From assembly GCA_947627215.1 (NCBI GenBank), contig CANQVD010000020.1, positions 1 through 62,414 of the forward strand: DNA of 62,414 bases, read 5' to 3'. The position numbers and the translations under genes are program-made. Below the pieces are notes generated by a model that was not told the origin of the DNA, did no database searches, and was given only the letters and a program-made list of their open reading frames with translations. This DNA is from an uncultured Eisenbergiella sp. Lineage in GTDB: Bacteria > Bacillota > Clostridia > Lachnospirales > Lachnospiraceae. This document shows positions 1 through 7,426 of the stretch, piece by piece (within the stretch, counting starts at the first letter, position 1; each line of letters opens with the position of its first letter).

Positions 1-150
1 GCGAAAATTGTGGGAGTGGTCATCAATGCCCATGAGAAATATGAATCTCACGTCCTGGAGGACGCCTTTATCGCCTCAGCGCTCAATGCTCTCAGCGCGG
101 AGACGGCCCGGCGCGGATTGCAGATGATGGTGAGGACCGTGATTTTGTAG
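1..150 (+). pseudogene. Left-edge fragment of a LacI-type regulator, probably truncated
   Basis: Frame 1 is open from the window edge to TAG at 148-150 and encodes about 49 residues (AKIVGVVINAHEKY, then EDAFIASALNALS, ending MMVRTVIL). This resembles the first strand and helix of the ligand-binding domain of LacI-family regulators. A complete LacI protein would continue for about 250 residues after this point, but the frame stops and pepF follows 105 bp later. I infer a 3' deletion. The family call rests on similarity remembered from the segment, and the DNA-binding half lies outside the window. Confidence 0.45.
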
Positions 151-255
151 ATGAAAGAGATTATGCTAAAAAGAAATAAGTAAATTCCATTGCAGGGGAC
201 ATTATCTGAAGGACGATTGATGAAAATGGAATCCAATACGAGAAAGGAGCTTATC

Positions 256-2076
256 ATGGAACCGATCATGAGAAAAGACGTCCCCCAGGAGCTGACCTGG
301 GATCTGTCCGCCATTTATGCGACGGAAGAAGCGATGTACGCGGATACAGAAAAAATGAACGCGCTGAGCCGCGAGCTGGAGGAAAAATACCGGGGCAGGC
401 TGGATACGCCGGAACGCATCAACGCCTGTCTGGACGGCCTGCGCGCGCTCCAGGCCATCGCCGTCCTGGTTTCCCATTATACGGATCTGGCGGTATCCGT
501 GGACTATTATGACGCTCACAACCAGGAACGCAACGACCGCATCAATCTGATGCTGTCCGAGATCTCCGCCCGCCTGAGCTTTATCGACAGCGAGATTCCG
601 GAGCAGGACGCCGCCGTTCTGCAGGCCGCCGCAAGGCAGTCCGCTCCCAACAGGCTGTATCTGGAAAATCTGCTCCGGCAGAAGCCCCATATGCTTTCCC
701 CCGAAACGGAACGGGCGCTGGCCGCGCTGTCCAATGCCTTCAACACGCCCTATCAGGTTTACAACATGGCGAAGCTGGCCGATATGCGGTTCCCGTCCTT
801 TTGGGCGGACGGCCGGGAATATCCGCTGGGCTACTCCCTGTTTGAGGACGACTATGAATACGACGCGCGCACAGCGGTCCGCCGCGGAGCGTTTGAGGCC
901 TTTTCCGCCAAAATAAGGGAATATGCCAACGTCACCGCCGCGGCCTACCAGTCCCAGGTGCAGACGGAAAAGACCCTGGCCGCGCTCCGGGGCTTCTCCT
1001 CCGTTTTCGACAGCCTGCTCTTCGACCAGAAGGTGGACCGCGCGCTCTATGACCGCCAGATCGACCTCATCATGGAAAGGCTCGCGCCCCATATGCGCAG
1101 ATACGCCCGCCTCCTGCAAAAGGTGCACGGGCTGGAACGGATGACCTTCGCCGATCTGAAGCTTCCGGTGGATCCCGCCTACGATCCGAAGGTGACCATC
1201 GCGGAATCCAGACATTACATCGAAGAAGGGCTGTCCGTGCTGGGCGCGGACTATCAGGAAATGGTGCGCGAGGCCTACCGGGACCGGTGGGTGGATTTTG
1301 CGAAAAATCAGGGAAAGTCCACGGGCGGCTTCTGCGCCAGCCCCTACGGCAGTCATTCCTTTATCCTGCTCAACTGGAACGAAAGGATGTCCGACGTCTT
1401 TACGCTGGCCCATGAACTGGGTCATGCCGGACATTTCCGGGCCTGCAACAGCGCCCAGTCCATTTTCGATACCAACGTTTCCACCTATTTTGTGGAAGCG
1501 CCCTCCACGATGAACGAGCTGATCATGGCCCACTACCTGCTCAAGACCAATCCCGACAAACGGTTCCGCCGCTGGGTGCTTTCCTCCATGGTGGGGCATA
1601 CCTACTATCATAATTTCGTGACTCATCTTCTGGAAGCGGCCTATCAGCGTGAGGTATACAGGATCATCGACGCCGGAGGCAGCGTCCAGGCCGAAACCCT
1701 GAACCGGATCATGAAGGATACGCTGGAACGGTTCTGGGGCGATGCCGTGGAGATCATTCCCGGCGCGGAGCTGACCTGGATGCGCCAGCCGCACTATTAC
1801 ATGGGCCTGTACTCCTATACCTACAGCGCCGGGCTGACCGTCGCCACCCAGGCCTGCGCCCGGATCGAGGCTCTGGGCCAGCCCGCCGTAGACGACTGGA
1901 AGCGCATGCTGGCGGCCGGCGGGACCAAAACGCCCGTCGAACTGGCGAAAATGGCGGGTGTGGACATTACCACCGACGGTGCGCTGCTGGATACCATCTC
2001 CCGGATCGGCGCAATGATCGACGAAATCTGTGCGCTGACGGACGCGCTCGATGCGCCAAAGGACGAGATCGGCTGA
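256..2076 (+). CDS. pepF: Oligoendopeptidase F (M3B metallopeptidase)
   Basis: Cytoplasmic zinc endopeptidase that cleaves short peptides. The protein has 606 residues, the usual length for PepF. The zinc site HELGH is visible in TLAHELGHAGHF, with the downstream acidic helix (VEAPSTMNE) expected to supply the third ligand. The N-terminal DVPQELTWDLSAIY segment is typical of the family. The frame is open further upstream, but I chose ATG 256 because AAAGGAG sits 6-7 nt before it and MEPIMRKDVPQ matches the usual start. It stands alone on the plus strand and converges on cwlD, with 26 bp between the stops. Confidence 0.95.
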   Translation: MEPIMRKDVPQELTWDLSAIYATEEAMYADTEKMNALSRELEEKYRGRLDTPERINACLDGLRALQAIAVLVSHYTDLAVSVDYYDAHNQERNDRINLMLSEISARLSFIDSEIPEQDAAVLQAAARQSAPNRLYLENLLRQKPHMLSPETERALAALSNAFNTPYQVYNMAKLADMRFPSFWADGREYPLGYSLFEDDYEYDARTAVRRGAFEAFSAKIREYANVTAAAYQSQVQTEKTLAALRGFSSVFDSLLFDQKVDRALYDRQIDLIMERLAPHMRRYARLLQKVHGLERMTFADLKLPVDPAYDPKVTIAESRHYIEEGLSVLGADYQEMVREAYRDRWVDFAKNQGKSTGGFCASPYGSHSFILLNWNERMSDVFTLAHELGHAGHFRACNSAQSIFDTNVSTYFVEAPSTMNELIMAHYLLKTNPDKRFRRWVLSSMVGHTYYHNFVTHLLEAAYQREVYRIIDAGGSVQAETLNRIMKDTLERFWGDAVEIIPGAELTWMRQPHYYMGLYSYTYSAGLTVATQACARIEALGQPAVDDWKRMLAAGGTKTPVELAKMAGVDITTDGALLDTISRIGAMIDEICALTDALDAPKDEIG

Positions 2077-2102
2077 ACGCCCGCAGGTGACGGGCGGCCG
2101 CT

Positions 2103-2855
2103 TCAGCGCTGCTCCTTTTCCATACCGTTCAGATAGCGCAATATCCCCAGATGGAGCTGCCACGCCACCTTTTCCTGATAGGAAGGGTCGCACAGCAGCT
2201 CTTCCTCCCGGGGATTGCTCAGAAAACCGCATTCCGCGATGACAATGGTCCTGCCGGTCTTGCGCAGCAGGTAATAGCTGTCGTTGGCCCTGGCCTCCCT
2301 CCTGTTTTCCGGGTCCAGACCCGATATGAACTGGGCCTGGAGAATATCTGCCAGCTTTTTCCCTTCCTCACTTCCCGTATAATAAAACACCTGCGCGCCG
2401 CTGACCGAAGCCCCGTCATAGCTGTTCTGGTGGATGCTGACCACGATATCCGGCTCCGTCTTCTCCATCAGCTCGATGCGGCGCTTCATATCCTGTACCT
2501 TTTTCCGGTCGGCATCCGCATCATAAAGCCCGCTGTCCTGTGTCCGGGTCATCACGGCCTTCACGTCCGCCTGCTCCAGCAGAACGGCCAGCCGCTTCGC
2601 GATGGCCAGATTGATGTCCTTTTCCAGCGCTCCGTTCACACCCACCTTCCCGGGGTCGTTTCCTCCGTGGCCCGCATCCACCACCACGCAGAATTTCTGC
2701 ATTTTGGAACGGTCGTCCTTTTCCTCCTCCGTCTCCGCGCGCAGCGCGGCGCTGTCCGTCATCACCGCGGCCTGTCTCCCCGCAAAAAAGACGGCAGTCA
2801 GAAAAACCGCCGTCCCCAATAATTTCACCAACTCGCGCTGCCATCTCTGTCCCAT
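2103..2855 (-). CDS. cwlD: N-acetylmuramoyl-L-alanine amidase, CwlD-type
   Basis: Amidase_3 family zinc amidase that removes stem peptides from muramic acid. CwlD acts in making the spore-cortex muramic lactam. The protein is 250 residues from ATG 2855, close to Bacillus CwlD. One N-terminal membrane or signal segment (about residues 10-28) exports it. Zinc and catalytic motifs are VVDAGHGGNDPG, an acidic ALEKDIN helix, SIHQNS and AECGFLSN. The frame extends 25 codons upstream, and an ATG at residue 16 of that extension is possible. The presence of this gene argues for a spore-forming lineage. The GH18 gene lies upstream on the same strand, separated by a giant hairpin. Confidence 0.88.
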   Translation of the reverse strand: MGQRWQRELVKLLGTAVFLTAVFFAGRQAAVMTDSAALRAETEEEKDDRSKMQKFCVVVDAGHGGNDPGKVGVNGALEKDINLAIAKRLAVLLEQADVKAVMTRTQDSGLYDADADRKKVQDMKRRIELMEKTEPDIVVSIHQNSYDGASVSGAQVFYYTGSEEGKKLADILQAQFISGLDPENRREARANDSYYLLRKTGRTIVIAECGFLSNPREEELLCDPSYQEKVAWQLHLGILRYLNGMEKEQR

Positions 2856-2930
2856 GTCCGAAACCCCACGGCCTTTTACCACCATATATATGGCCCCGGC
2901 CCGGGGATTATGCGCCGACACGACACACAT

Positions 2931-3105
2931 CAGCGGCAGCCCCGCCGGCGTTCCGTCCCGCCTGTGTTTATCCGTTCAGACCGTAGAAAAGCGCCGGTCC
3001 TTAGCGAGGTAGTTCACGAGCTTAGGACCGCTGCGCTTTTCTTCGAGCGAGAGCGTGTCTGACGGAAAACACAGGCGGGACGGAACGCCGGCGGGACTGC
3101 AGCTG
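2931..3105. repeat. Giant hairpin element, copy 1
   Basis: Near-perfect inverted repeat. The left arm (2931-2982) and right arm (3054-3105) pair over about 45 bp. The core (2983-3059) begins GAAAAGCGCCGGTCCTTAG and ends CTTCGAGCGAGAGCGTGTC, and also folds on itself. The core recurs at 19621-19705 and, inverted, at 29291-29378, but the arms are unrelated to those of the other copies. It lies between GH18 and cwlD, both leftward, and could terminate the GH18 transcript. Confidence 0.85.
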
Positions 3106-3120
3106 ATGCGCAGGGCTTCC

Positions 3121-4830
3121 TCAATCCGCCAGGAAGCCCGCGATCACACTCCAGATATTTTCCCTGCCGTCGTCGAAGGTCAGCTTCCAGGAAGCGATAC
3201 CGCCCAGATCGTATTTTTTCATCACGCCGATCTTGCCGCTGATGGACTGTTCATCCTCCAGCCATACCTGCACAAAGCCCCCTTCGGCATCGAACCGGGC
3301 ATAGTTCTGTCCCGTCTGCTCGTCCCACTGATAGGCGACGCCCTGCTGGAGCAGATAATCCGACGCGGCCTGAATGCCCACCGCGCGGCTGCTCACGGTT
3401 CCGTCCGCAAAGGTGGTCCAGATCCGCGTGTAAAGCGGGATCGCGTTGATGACCTTTCGGGAGGGCACCATACCCGTCATCGTCTGGATCCCCTCCTCCA
3501 CATAACCGATGGAGGCTACGGAGCCCGGCTCCTGGCTGCCTCCCCAGTGTTCGTCATAGCCCATGATGATGACGTAATCCGCCATCACACCCTGTTCCTT
3601 CCACCTGTAATGCGCGTTGAAATTGCGGGGCACATAATTGTCCACCGAAAGCACCAGACCGCGGGCGCGGCAGGCCACGGAAAGCTCCCGGATGAACTGG
3701 ATAAAATCCTCTCCCGCCTCTTCCTTTATTTTTTCAAAATCGACATTGATGCCGTCGAGACCGCAGCGTTCCGCCTCTGCCATCAGCGTTTCGATGATGG
3801 CCGCGCGCTTCTCCGTCCAGGGAAGGATCTGATTCGGGTTCACCCCATCCGCTTCATGGGTGAAATCGTCCACCAGAGCCCAGACCTCCAGACCTTTTCC
3901 GTGAGCCTCCTGCACATACTCCGGACTGGCGATGCTCTCCACGCCGCCCTCGTTATCCGACAGGAAAAACCAGGTGGGCGAGATCACGTTGAGCCCCGTC
4001 ACGCCCTCCACCACGCCGGGAAAGGTGCTGTTGGCCTTCTCCTCCGTCACCTGATGCCAGGCCATGTTGATCTTGTGCGGCCGGGTATTGCCGCTGTAAT
4101 CCGGCTCCACAAAGCCCGTGTTTTTCACAGGCGTTTCCGTCTGCACCTCCTCCAGGCGCTTTTTCTCCAGATAGCCGATATAACCGTCCTGCGACTGTAC
4201 GCAGTCCCAGTCCTCAAACTCCTTCAGGACGGTCAGGGGCGCTCCCGCCTCCACCTGCGTCAGGATCTCGCTCTTCACGCCGCCCCGCAGACGGATCGCC
4301 GTTTTCTTCTTCACCCGGGCGGTCTGAATCTCCTCCCATTCCGTTTCCAGGAGGACCCGGTTGGGGGCTGTATACAGGGTGAAATTGAAATCCGAATATT
4401 TTTTCACAAAATCCAGCGCCAGCCAGAACTTCCCATCCTGCTCAAAGGCGGCGATATAACCCTCCGGCGACGTTTCCCCCAGGCCGGCCCGCACCACCTG
4501 ATCCGGCAGCGTATACAGAACCGCGCCTCCGTTGCGGTCCGCGTAAAAACGGTCGTTGAGACAGTCGTGCACAGTATCCATATCCAGGTAACAGTGCCCG
4601 TCCCGCAAAAGCCCCTTTTGCTCCAGAAACGCGTGGTTCAGCAAAATCGCCGTATCTTCCTCCCCGCTCAGTCCGAAATACGCCTGCAGGTCGGCTTCTT
4701 CCCTGGAATAGGAATATCTATCGTAAAGCCAGACGCCGGCCGCGCTCCCCGTGATGATCAGGATCAGGAGAATCGCGATCAGCGCCGGTATCCATTTCCT
4801 TCTTTTCTTTTTCTTCTTTTTCCCGCCCAT
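3121..4830 (-). CDS. Membrane-anchored GH18 glycosidase with SH3-like domain
   Basis: Probably acts on N-acetylglucosamine-containing wall or cortex polymer outside the cell. The 569-residue protein begins with a very basic stretch (KKKKKKRRK), then a transmembrane segment (about residues 14-35), a 200-residue region with a bacterial SH3-like stretch (VLKEFEDWDCVQSQDGYIGYL), then the GH18 barrel. The catalytic signature DGINVDFE places the acid at about E366, followed by typical GH18 strands (YVIIMGYDEHW). The architecture resembles spore or cell-wall GH18 proteins of Clostridia. The pairing with cwlD suggests a peptidoglycan role. The substrate is inferred. Confidence 0.88.
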   Translation of the reverse strand: MGGKKKKKKRRKWIPALIAILLILIITGSAAGVWLYDRYSYSREEADLQAYFGLSGEEDTAILLNHAFLEQKGLLRDGHCYLDMDTVHDCLNDRFYADRNGGAVLYTLPDQVVRAGLGETSPEGYIAAFEQDGKFWLALDFVKKYSDFNFTLYTAPNRVLLETEWEEIQTARVKKKTAIRLRGGVKSEILTQVEAGAPLTVLKEFEDWDCVQSQDGYIGYLEKKRLEEVQTETPVKNTGFVEPDYSGNTRPHKINMAWHQVTEEKANSTFPGVVEGVTGLNVISPTWFFLSDNEGGVESIASPEYVQEAHGKGLEVWALVDDFTHEADGVNPNQILPWTEKRAAIIETLMAEAERCGLDGINVDFEKIKEEAGEDFIQFIRELSVACRARGLVLSVDNYVPRNFNAHYRWKEQGVMADYVIIMGYDEHWGGSQEPGSVASIGYVEEGIQTMTGMVPSRKVINAIPLYTRIWTTFADGTVSSRAVGIQAASDYLLQQGVAYQWDEQTGQNYARFDAEGGFVQVWLEDEQSISGKIGVMKKYDLGGIASWKLTFDDGRENIWSVIAGFLAD

Positions 4831-4979
4831 ATGATACCCCCGCCTTTATCCGTCATTTTGCGCATCCGCACAACGATATCATTGTAGCATATTCCCGTCC
4901 CCATTTCTACATTTTTTGCGCAAAAAGCGATGCCTGCGCGATCGAAGGCCGGGGCCCGCAGGCGTTTTCCGCGCAAAAA

Positions 4980-5032
4980 CGTCCGGCCCACTCCGATGTA
5001 TGGGGTTCCTACACTGGGTTTCGGGCCGGACG
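4980..5032 (-). terminator. Terminator after the 5074 gene
   Basis: Reading leftward, a 10-bp stem (CGTCCGGCCC / GGGCCGGACG) closes a structured loop and is followed by TTTTTG. It sits 40 bp past the small Cys-protein gene and before the GH18 promoter region. Confidence 0.65.
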
Positions 5033-5073
5033 CCCTCAGACAAGAATGGCCTGTATACCGTTCCGGAAAGCGT

Positions 5074-5286
5074 TTACCACTTTTTCACCTCATCATAGCG
5101 GACTTCCTGAAGCTTTCCCTCCTCGTCCGTGATGAAGTCGGGCATGTATACGGTTTTTTCACAAACGCAGCAGACCTCCACGATCTCTCTGGCCGGGGTT
5201 CTTTTCCCGTTCAGATAGAACCGGACGCCCTCATGCTCCATCTGGGCAAGCAGATTTTCCCATGCCCCGGGCTGTAATCCTCCCAT
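5074..5286 (-). CDS. Small protein with a CCxxC motif, unknown function
   Basis: A 70-residue protein that I do not recognise. It contains VCCVCEKTVYMPDF in the middle and a charged C-terminus (RYDEVKKW). The three clustered cysteines suggest a metal or redox site but fall short of a complete four-Cys zinc finger. The start was set at ATG 5286 because AAAGGAG lies 7 nt upstream; an in-frame ATG 6 nt earlier is too close to that site. It is a single-gene unit with its own terminator. No membrane segment or signal is visible. Confidence 0.65.
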   Translation of the reverse strand: MGGLQPGAWENLLAQMEHEGVRFYLNGKRTPAREIVEVCCVCEKTVYMPDFITDEEGKLQEVRYDEVKKW

Positions 5287-5754
5287 AGGCATTCTCCTTT
5301 CCCGATCCGCCTTCCATCCCAAAAGAGATCCCGTGCGTGATATATATTCCGATGTCAGATCAGGTGGAAAAACGGAAAATTTGAGAGATGAATGAACAGT
5401 GCCAAAACAGATTCATACTAATAAAATATACTGATGATTGAATTATCGTTTCGTCTGGAAAATTTTGATTCGATGATTTTCCGATGGGGTACATATCCCC
5501 CGCAGACATTCTCATACTATATACATTGTGAGAATCAGACGGAACGGACACCTTCCGTTCCTTTCGTGTCAAAAGCGGCAGCAGTCGCGAATCCGCTGCC
5601 TTCGGTGTGATACGGGATATCACAAAACCGGCTGTTCCGACAATCCTCCTTCCCGGCACGGATTGTTCAGAATCATCTCTCTGATCATTATATCCAATAC
5701 AGGGAATAAATTCAAGCATTTCTTAAAAAAATATGAAACAGTCCTCCCTAACGC
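5287..5754. other. Non-coding gap with palindromes upstream of mecA
   Basis: No convincing gene. The reading frames here have no ribosome site and atypical composition. Visible structure: a GGCAGC-N12-GCTGCC hairpin around 5580-5600 and a perfect palindrome TGTGATA-CGGGA-TATCACA at 5606-5624. The 3' part becomes AT-rich as it enters the mecA promoter. Function is unknown. The palindrome could be an operator or an RNA hairpin. Confidence 0.5.
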
Positions 5755-5782
5755 TTGACTTTGTTTCCTTTTATGATATGAT
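5755..5782 (+). promoter_or_regulatory. Sigma-A promoter for mecA
   Basis: TTGACT (5755-5760), 16-bp spacer, TATGAT (5777-5782), in AT-rich sequence 77 bp before the mecA start. Confidence 0.7.
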
Positions 5783-5858
5783 AACTTTCACAGGAAGTCA
5801 TAAATTCTGTCACAATCGAAGCTTTGGGAAGTATCTTAAAAAGTAAGGACGTGATAGC

Positions 5859-6626
5859 ATGAAGATTGAAAAAGTAAACGATCATCAGATCAGATGCACG
5901 CTCACCAAAGCCGATCTCGCCGACCGGGAGCTGAAGATCAGCGAACTGGCCTACGGCACGGAAAAAGCGAAGAATCTGTTTCGCGACATGATGCAGCAGG
6001 CATCCCAGAAATTCGGTTTTGAAGCGGACGACATCCCGCTTATGATAGAGGCGATCCCCTTAAACGCAGATTGTATCGTATTGATCATCACCAAGGTGGA
6101 AGACCCGGAGGAGCTGGACACCCGGTTTTCCAAATTTGCACCTTCCGCGGAGGAGGACGATGACGGTGTAGACCCCGACGATTTTTCCTCCAGAACCACC
6201 GAAAGCACGGACAGCATTTTCGATCTGTTCCGTCAGATCCAGGAAAGCCGCAGGGCGGAGCTTTCCGGACAGAAACGGGCCGCGGACGATGCATCCCGAA
6301 ATAAAACGGCCGGTTCCGAAGCCATTTCCATCGGAAGCGCCAGGATCTTCGCTTTCTCCTCCATGCACGATCTGATCCGCCTCGCTCATGTCACACAGGC
6401 GTTTTATGACGGAAAGAATTCTCTCTACCGGAATCATCTGAACGGAAAGTATTCGCTGGTGATCAGCGAGGAGAACATTTCCGCGGAGGCGTTCAACCGC
6501 ATCTGCAACGTGGTTTCCGAATACGGCCGGCTCGAACGTTCCACCCCCGGAAGCGAGGCATTCTTCAAGGAGCATTACGACCCGATCGTGGAAAACGCGG
6601 CGCTGCAGAAGCTGGCGCAGATTTAA
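5859..6626 (+). CDS. mecA: MecA-type adaptor protein for ClpC
   Basis: Adaptor that delivers substrates to the ClpCP protease; in Bacillus it restrains competence. The 255-residue protein has the MecA order: an N-terminal substrate-binding domain (MKIEKVNDHQIRCTLTKADL, residues 1-90), an acidic linker (residues about 95-140) and a C-terminal domain (residues about 150-245) that binds ClpC. GTGATAG-ATG provides a usable start 76 bp after a clear promoter. It is monocistronic and ends in a strong terminator. What it targets here cannot be read from the sequence. Confidence 0.9.
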   Translation: MKIEKVNDHQIRCTLTKADLADRELKISELAYGTEKAKNLFRDMMQQASQKFGFEADDIPLMIEAIPLNADCIVLIITKVEDPEELDTRFSKFAPSAEEDDDGVDPDDFSSRTTESTDSIFDLFRQIQESRRAELSGQKRAADDASRNKTAGSEAISIGSARIFAFSSMHDLIRLAHVTQAFYDGKNSLYRNHLNGKYSLVISEENISAEAFNRICNVVSEYGRLERSTPGSEAFFKEHYDPIVENAALQKLAQI

Positions 6627-6643
6627 GAAGCAAAAAGAGATGG

Positions 6644-6677
6644 CCCCGGCCGGAAAGAGTTTCCGGCCGGGGTTTTT
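6644..6677 (+). terminator. Terminator after mecA
   Basis: Perfect 12-bp stem CCCCGGCCGGAA / TTCCGGCCGGGG with a 5-nt loop, followed by TTTTT, 18 bp past the mecA stop. Confidence 0.9.
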
Positions 6678-6707
6678 AGGTTTTGGCTGCGGACGGCAGC
6701 GCATCTC

Positions 6708-6781
6708 GTGAACGCGCCTGCTGGCGCAGGCTCGGCCGCTGGTGCGGCCGGTTCACTCGATGATGGGGCATACGCCCCATC
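6708..6781. other. Three-way-junction-like fold plus hairpin between two terminators
   Basis: GTGAAC (6708-6713) pairs with GTTCAC (6751-6756). Enclosed are two perfect hairpins, GCCTGC-TGGC-GCAGGC (6716-6731) and CGGCCG-CTGGTG-CGGCCG (6733-6750). A third, GATGGGGC-ATAC-GCCCCATC, follows at 6762-6781. There is no coding frame and no promoter I can name. It lies between the convergent terminators of mecA and the pfl operon. Confidence 0.55.
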
Positions 6782-6792
6782 AAAATCAGAAT

Positions 6793-6834
6793 AAAAAGGC
6801 CCGGCCGGAAGCAAGCTTCCGCCGGGCCTTTTTA
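6793..6834 (-). terminator. Terminator of the pfl operon, probably bidirectional
   Basis: Stem GGCCCGGCCGGAAGC (6798-6812) with GCTTCCGCCGGGCC (6815-6828), flanked by AAAAA on the left and TTTTT on the right, so it can stop transcription from either side. It lies 28 bp beyond the glycyl-radical subunit gene. Confidence 0.85.
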
Positions 6835-6862
6835 TTCCGCTTTTGCGCTGCCTATTGGTAGG

Positions 6863-7105
6863 TCAGATGCTCTCATGGAAGGTTCTGGAGATGACGTCGG
6901 CCTGCTGTTCGGGGGTCAGCTTGATGAAGTTCACGGCGTACCCGGAAACACGGATGGTCAACTGAGGATAGTTCTCGGGATGCTTCTGGGCATCGAGAAG
7001 GGTCTCTCTGTTCAGAACGTTCACATTGAGATGATGGCCGCCCTTGGTCGCATAGCCATCCAGTAACGATACCAGGTTGTCTACCTGTGCATGATTCTCT
7101 GCCAT
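6863..7105 (-). CDS. grcA: Glycyl-radical subunit of split pyruvate formate-lyase (GrcA-like)
   Basis: An 80-residue protein equal to the C-terminal end of E. coli PFL. It carries [24 protein letters not shown] and the radical loop IRVSGYAV, with G55 as the expected glycyl radical site, and ends [10 protein letters not shown]. It should dock on the 680-residue body encoded upstream in the operon and be activated by PflA. E. coli GrcA (YfiD) is a repair part of about 127 residues. Here the separate subunit is apparently the only source of the radical domain, because the body gene lacks it. Ribosome site GGAGG lies 9 nt before ATG 7105. Confidence 0.92.
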   Translation of the reverse strand: MAENHAQVDNLVSLLDGYATKGGHHLNVNVLNRETLLDAQKHPENYPQLTIRVSGYAVNFIKLTPEQQADVISRTFHESI

Positions 7106-7178
7106 GATAATTTTCCTCCTATTTTGATATTATGATATTCGCGGGAAGCGGGCTGTTTGCCGCCTCCCGCACATTTAC

Positions 7179-7379
7179 TTACTGGTAGTCATCCAGTCCC
7201 TGCTCCAGCGTAGGTACGCTGCATGCGAGAGGGGTCCTGGAGCAGTCCGTGCAGCCCATGGTCTGCACTTCTTTGGAAGCCCTGGCGTCATCGTAATCCA
7301 CGTTCACGTGGCCCGTGCCCTTCGCCATTCCGGCGTCCAGCATCTTTACAAGATCGTCGATCATTTCTTTTTCGTTCAT
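7179..7379 (-). CDS. 66-aa Cys-tailed relative of the glycyl-radical subunit N-terminus
   Basis: Small protein encoded between the PFL body and its radical subunit. Residues 8-30 (DDLVKMLDAGMAKGTGHVNV) align with [20 protein letters not shown] of GrcA. The rest diverges: instead of the radical loop it has MGCTDCSRTPLAC, with Cys at 43, 46 and 53, then TLEQGLDDY. It cannot carry the glycyl radical. A scaffold, metal-binding, quenching or competitor role on PFL is inference. AGGGG lies 5 nt before ATG 7379. The 47- and 73-bp gaps around it indicate one operon. Confidence 0.75.
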   Translation of the reverse strand: MNEKEMIDDLVKMLDAGMAKGTGHVNVDYDDARASKEVQTMGCTDCSRTPLACSVPTLEQGLDDYQ

Positions 7380-7426
7380 CGTTTCCCCTCGTTTCCTGAA
7401 AAGATCGTCTCACGCGGAGCGGTGCA

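Noticed and set aside
202-2232. Long open frame on the strand opposite pepF
   Set aside because: It mirrors pepF in a GC-rich region, has no ribosome site and shows Gly/His/Arg-rich nonsense composition.
5360-5758. Possible genes in both directions upstream of mecA
   Set aside because: No ribosome site, mixed composition, and overlap with palindromes and the mecA promoter.
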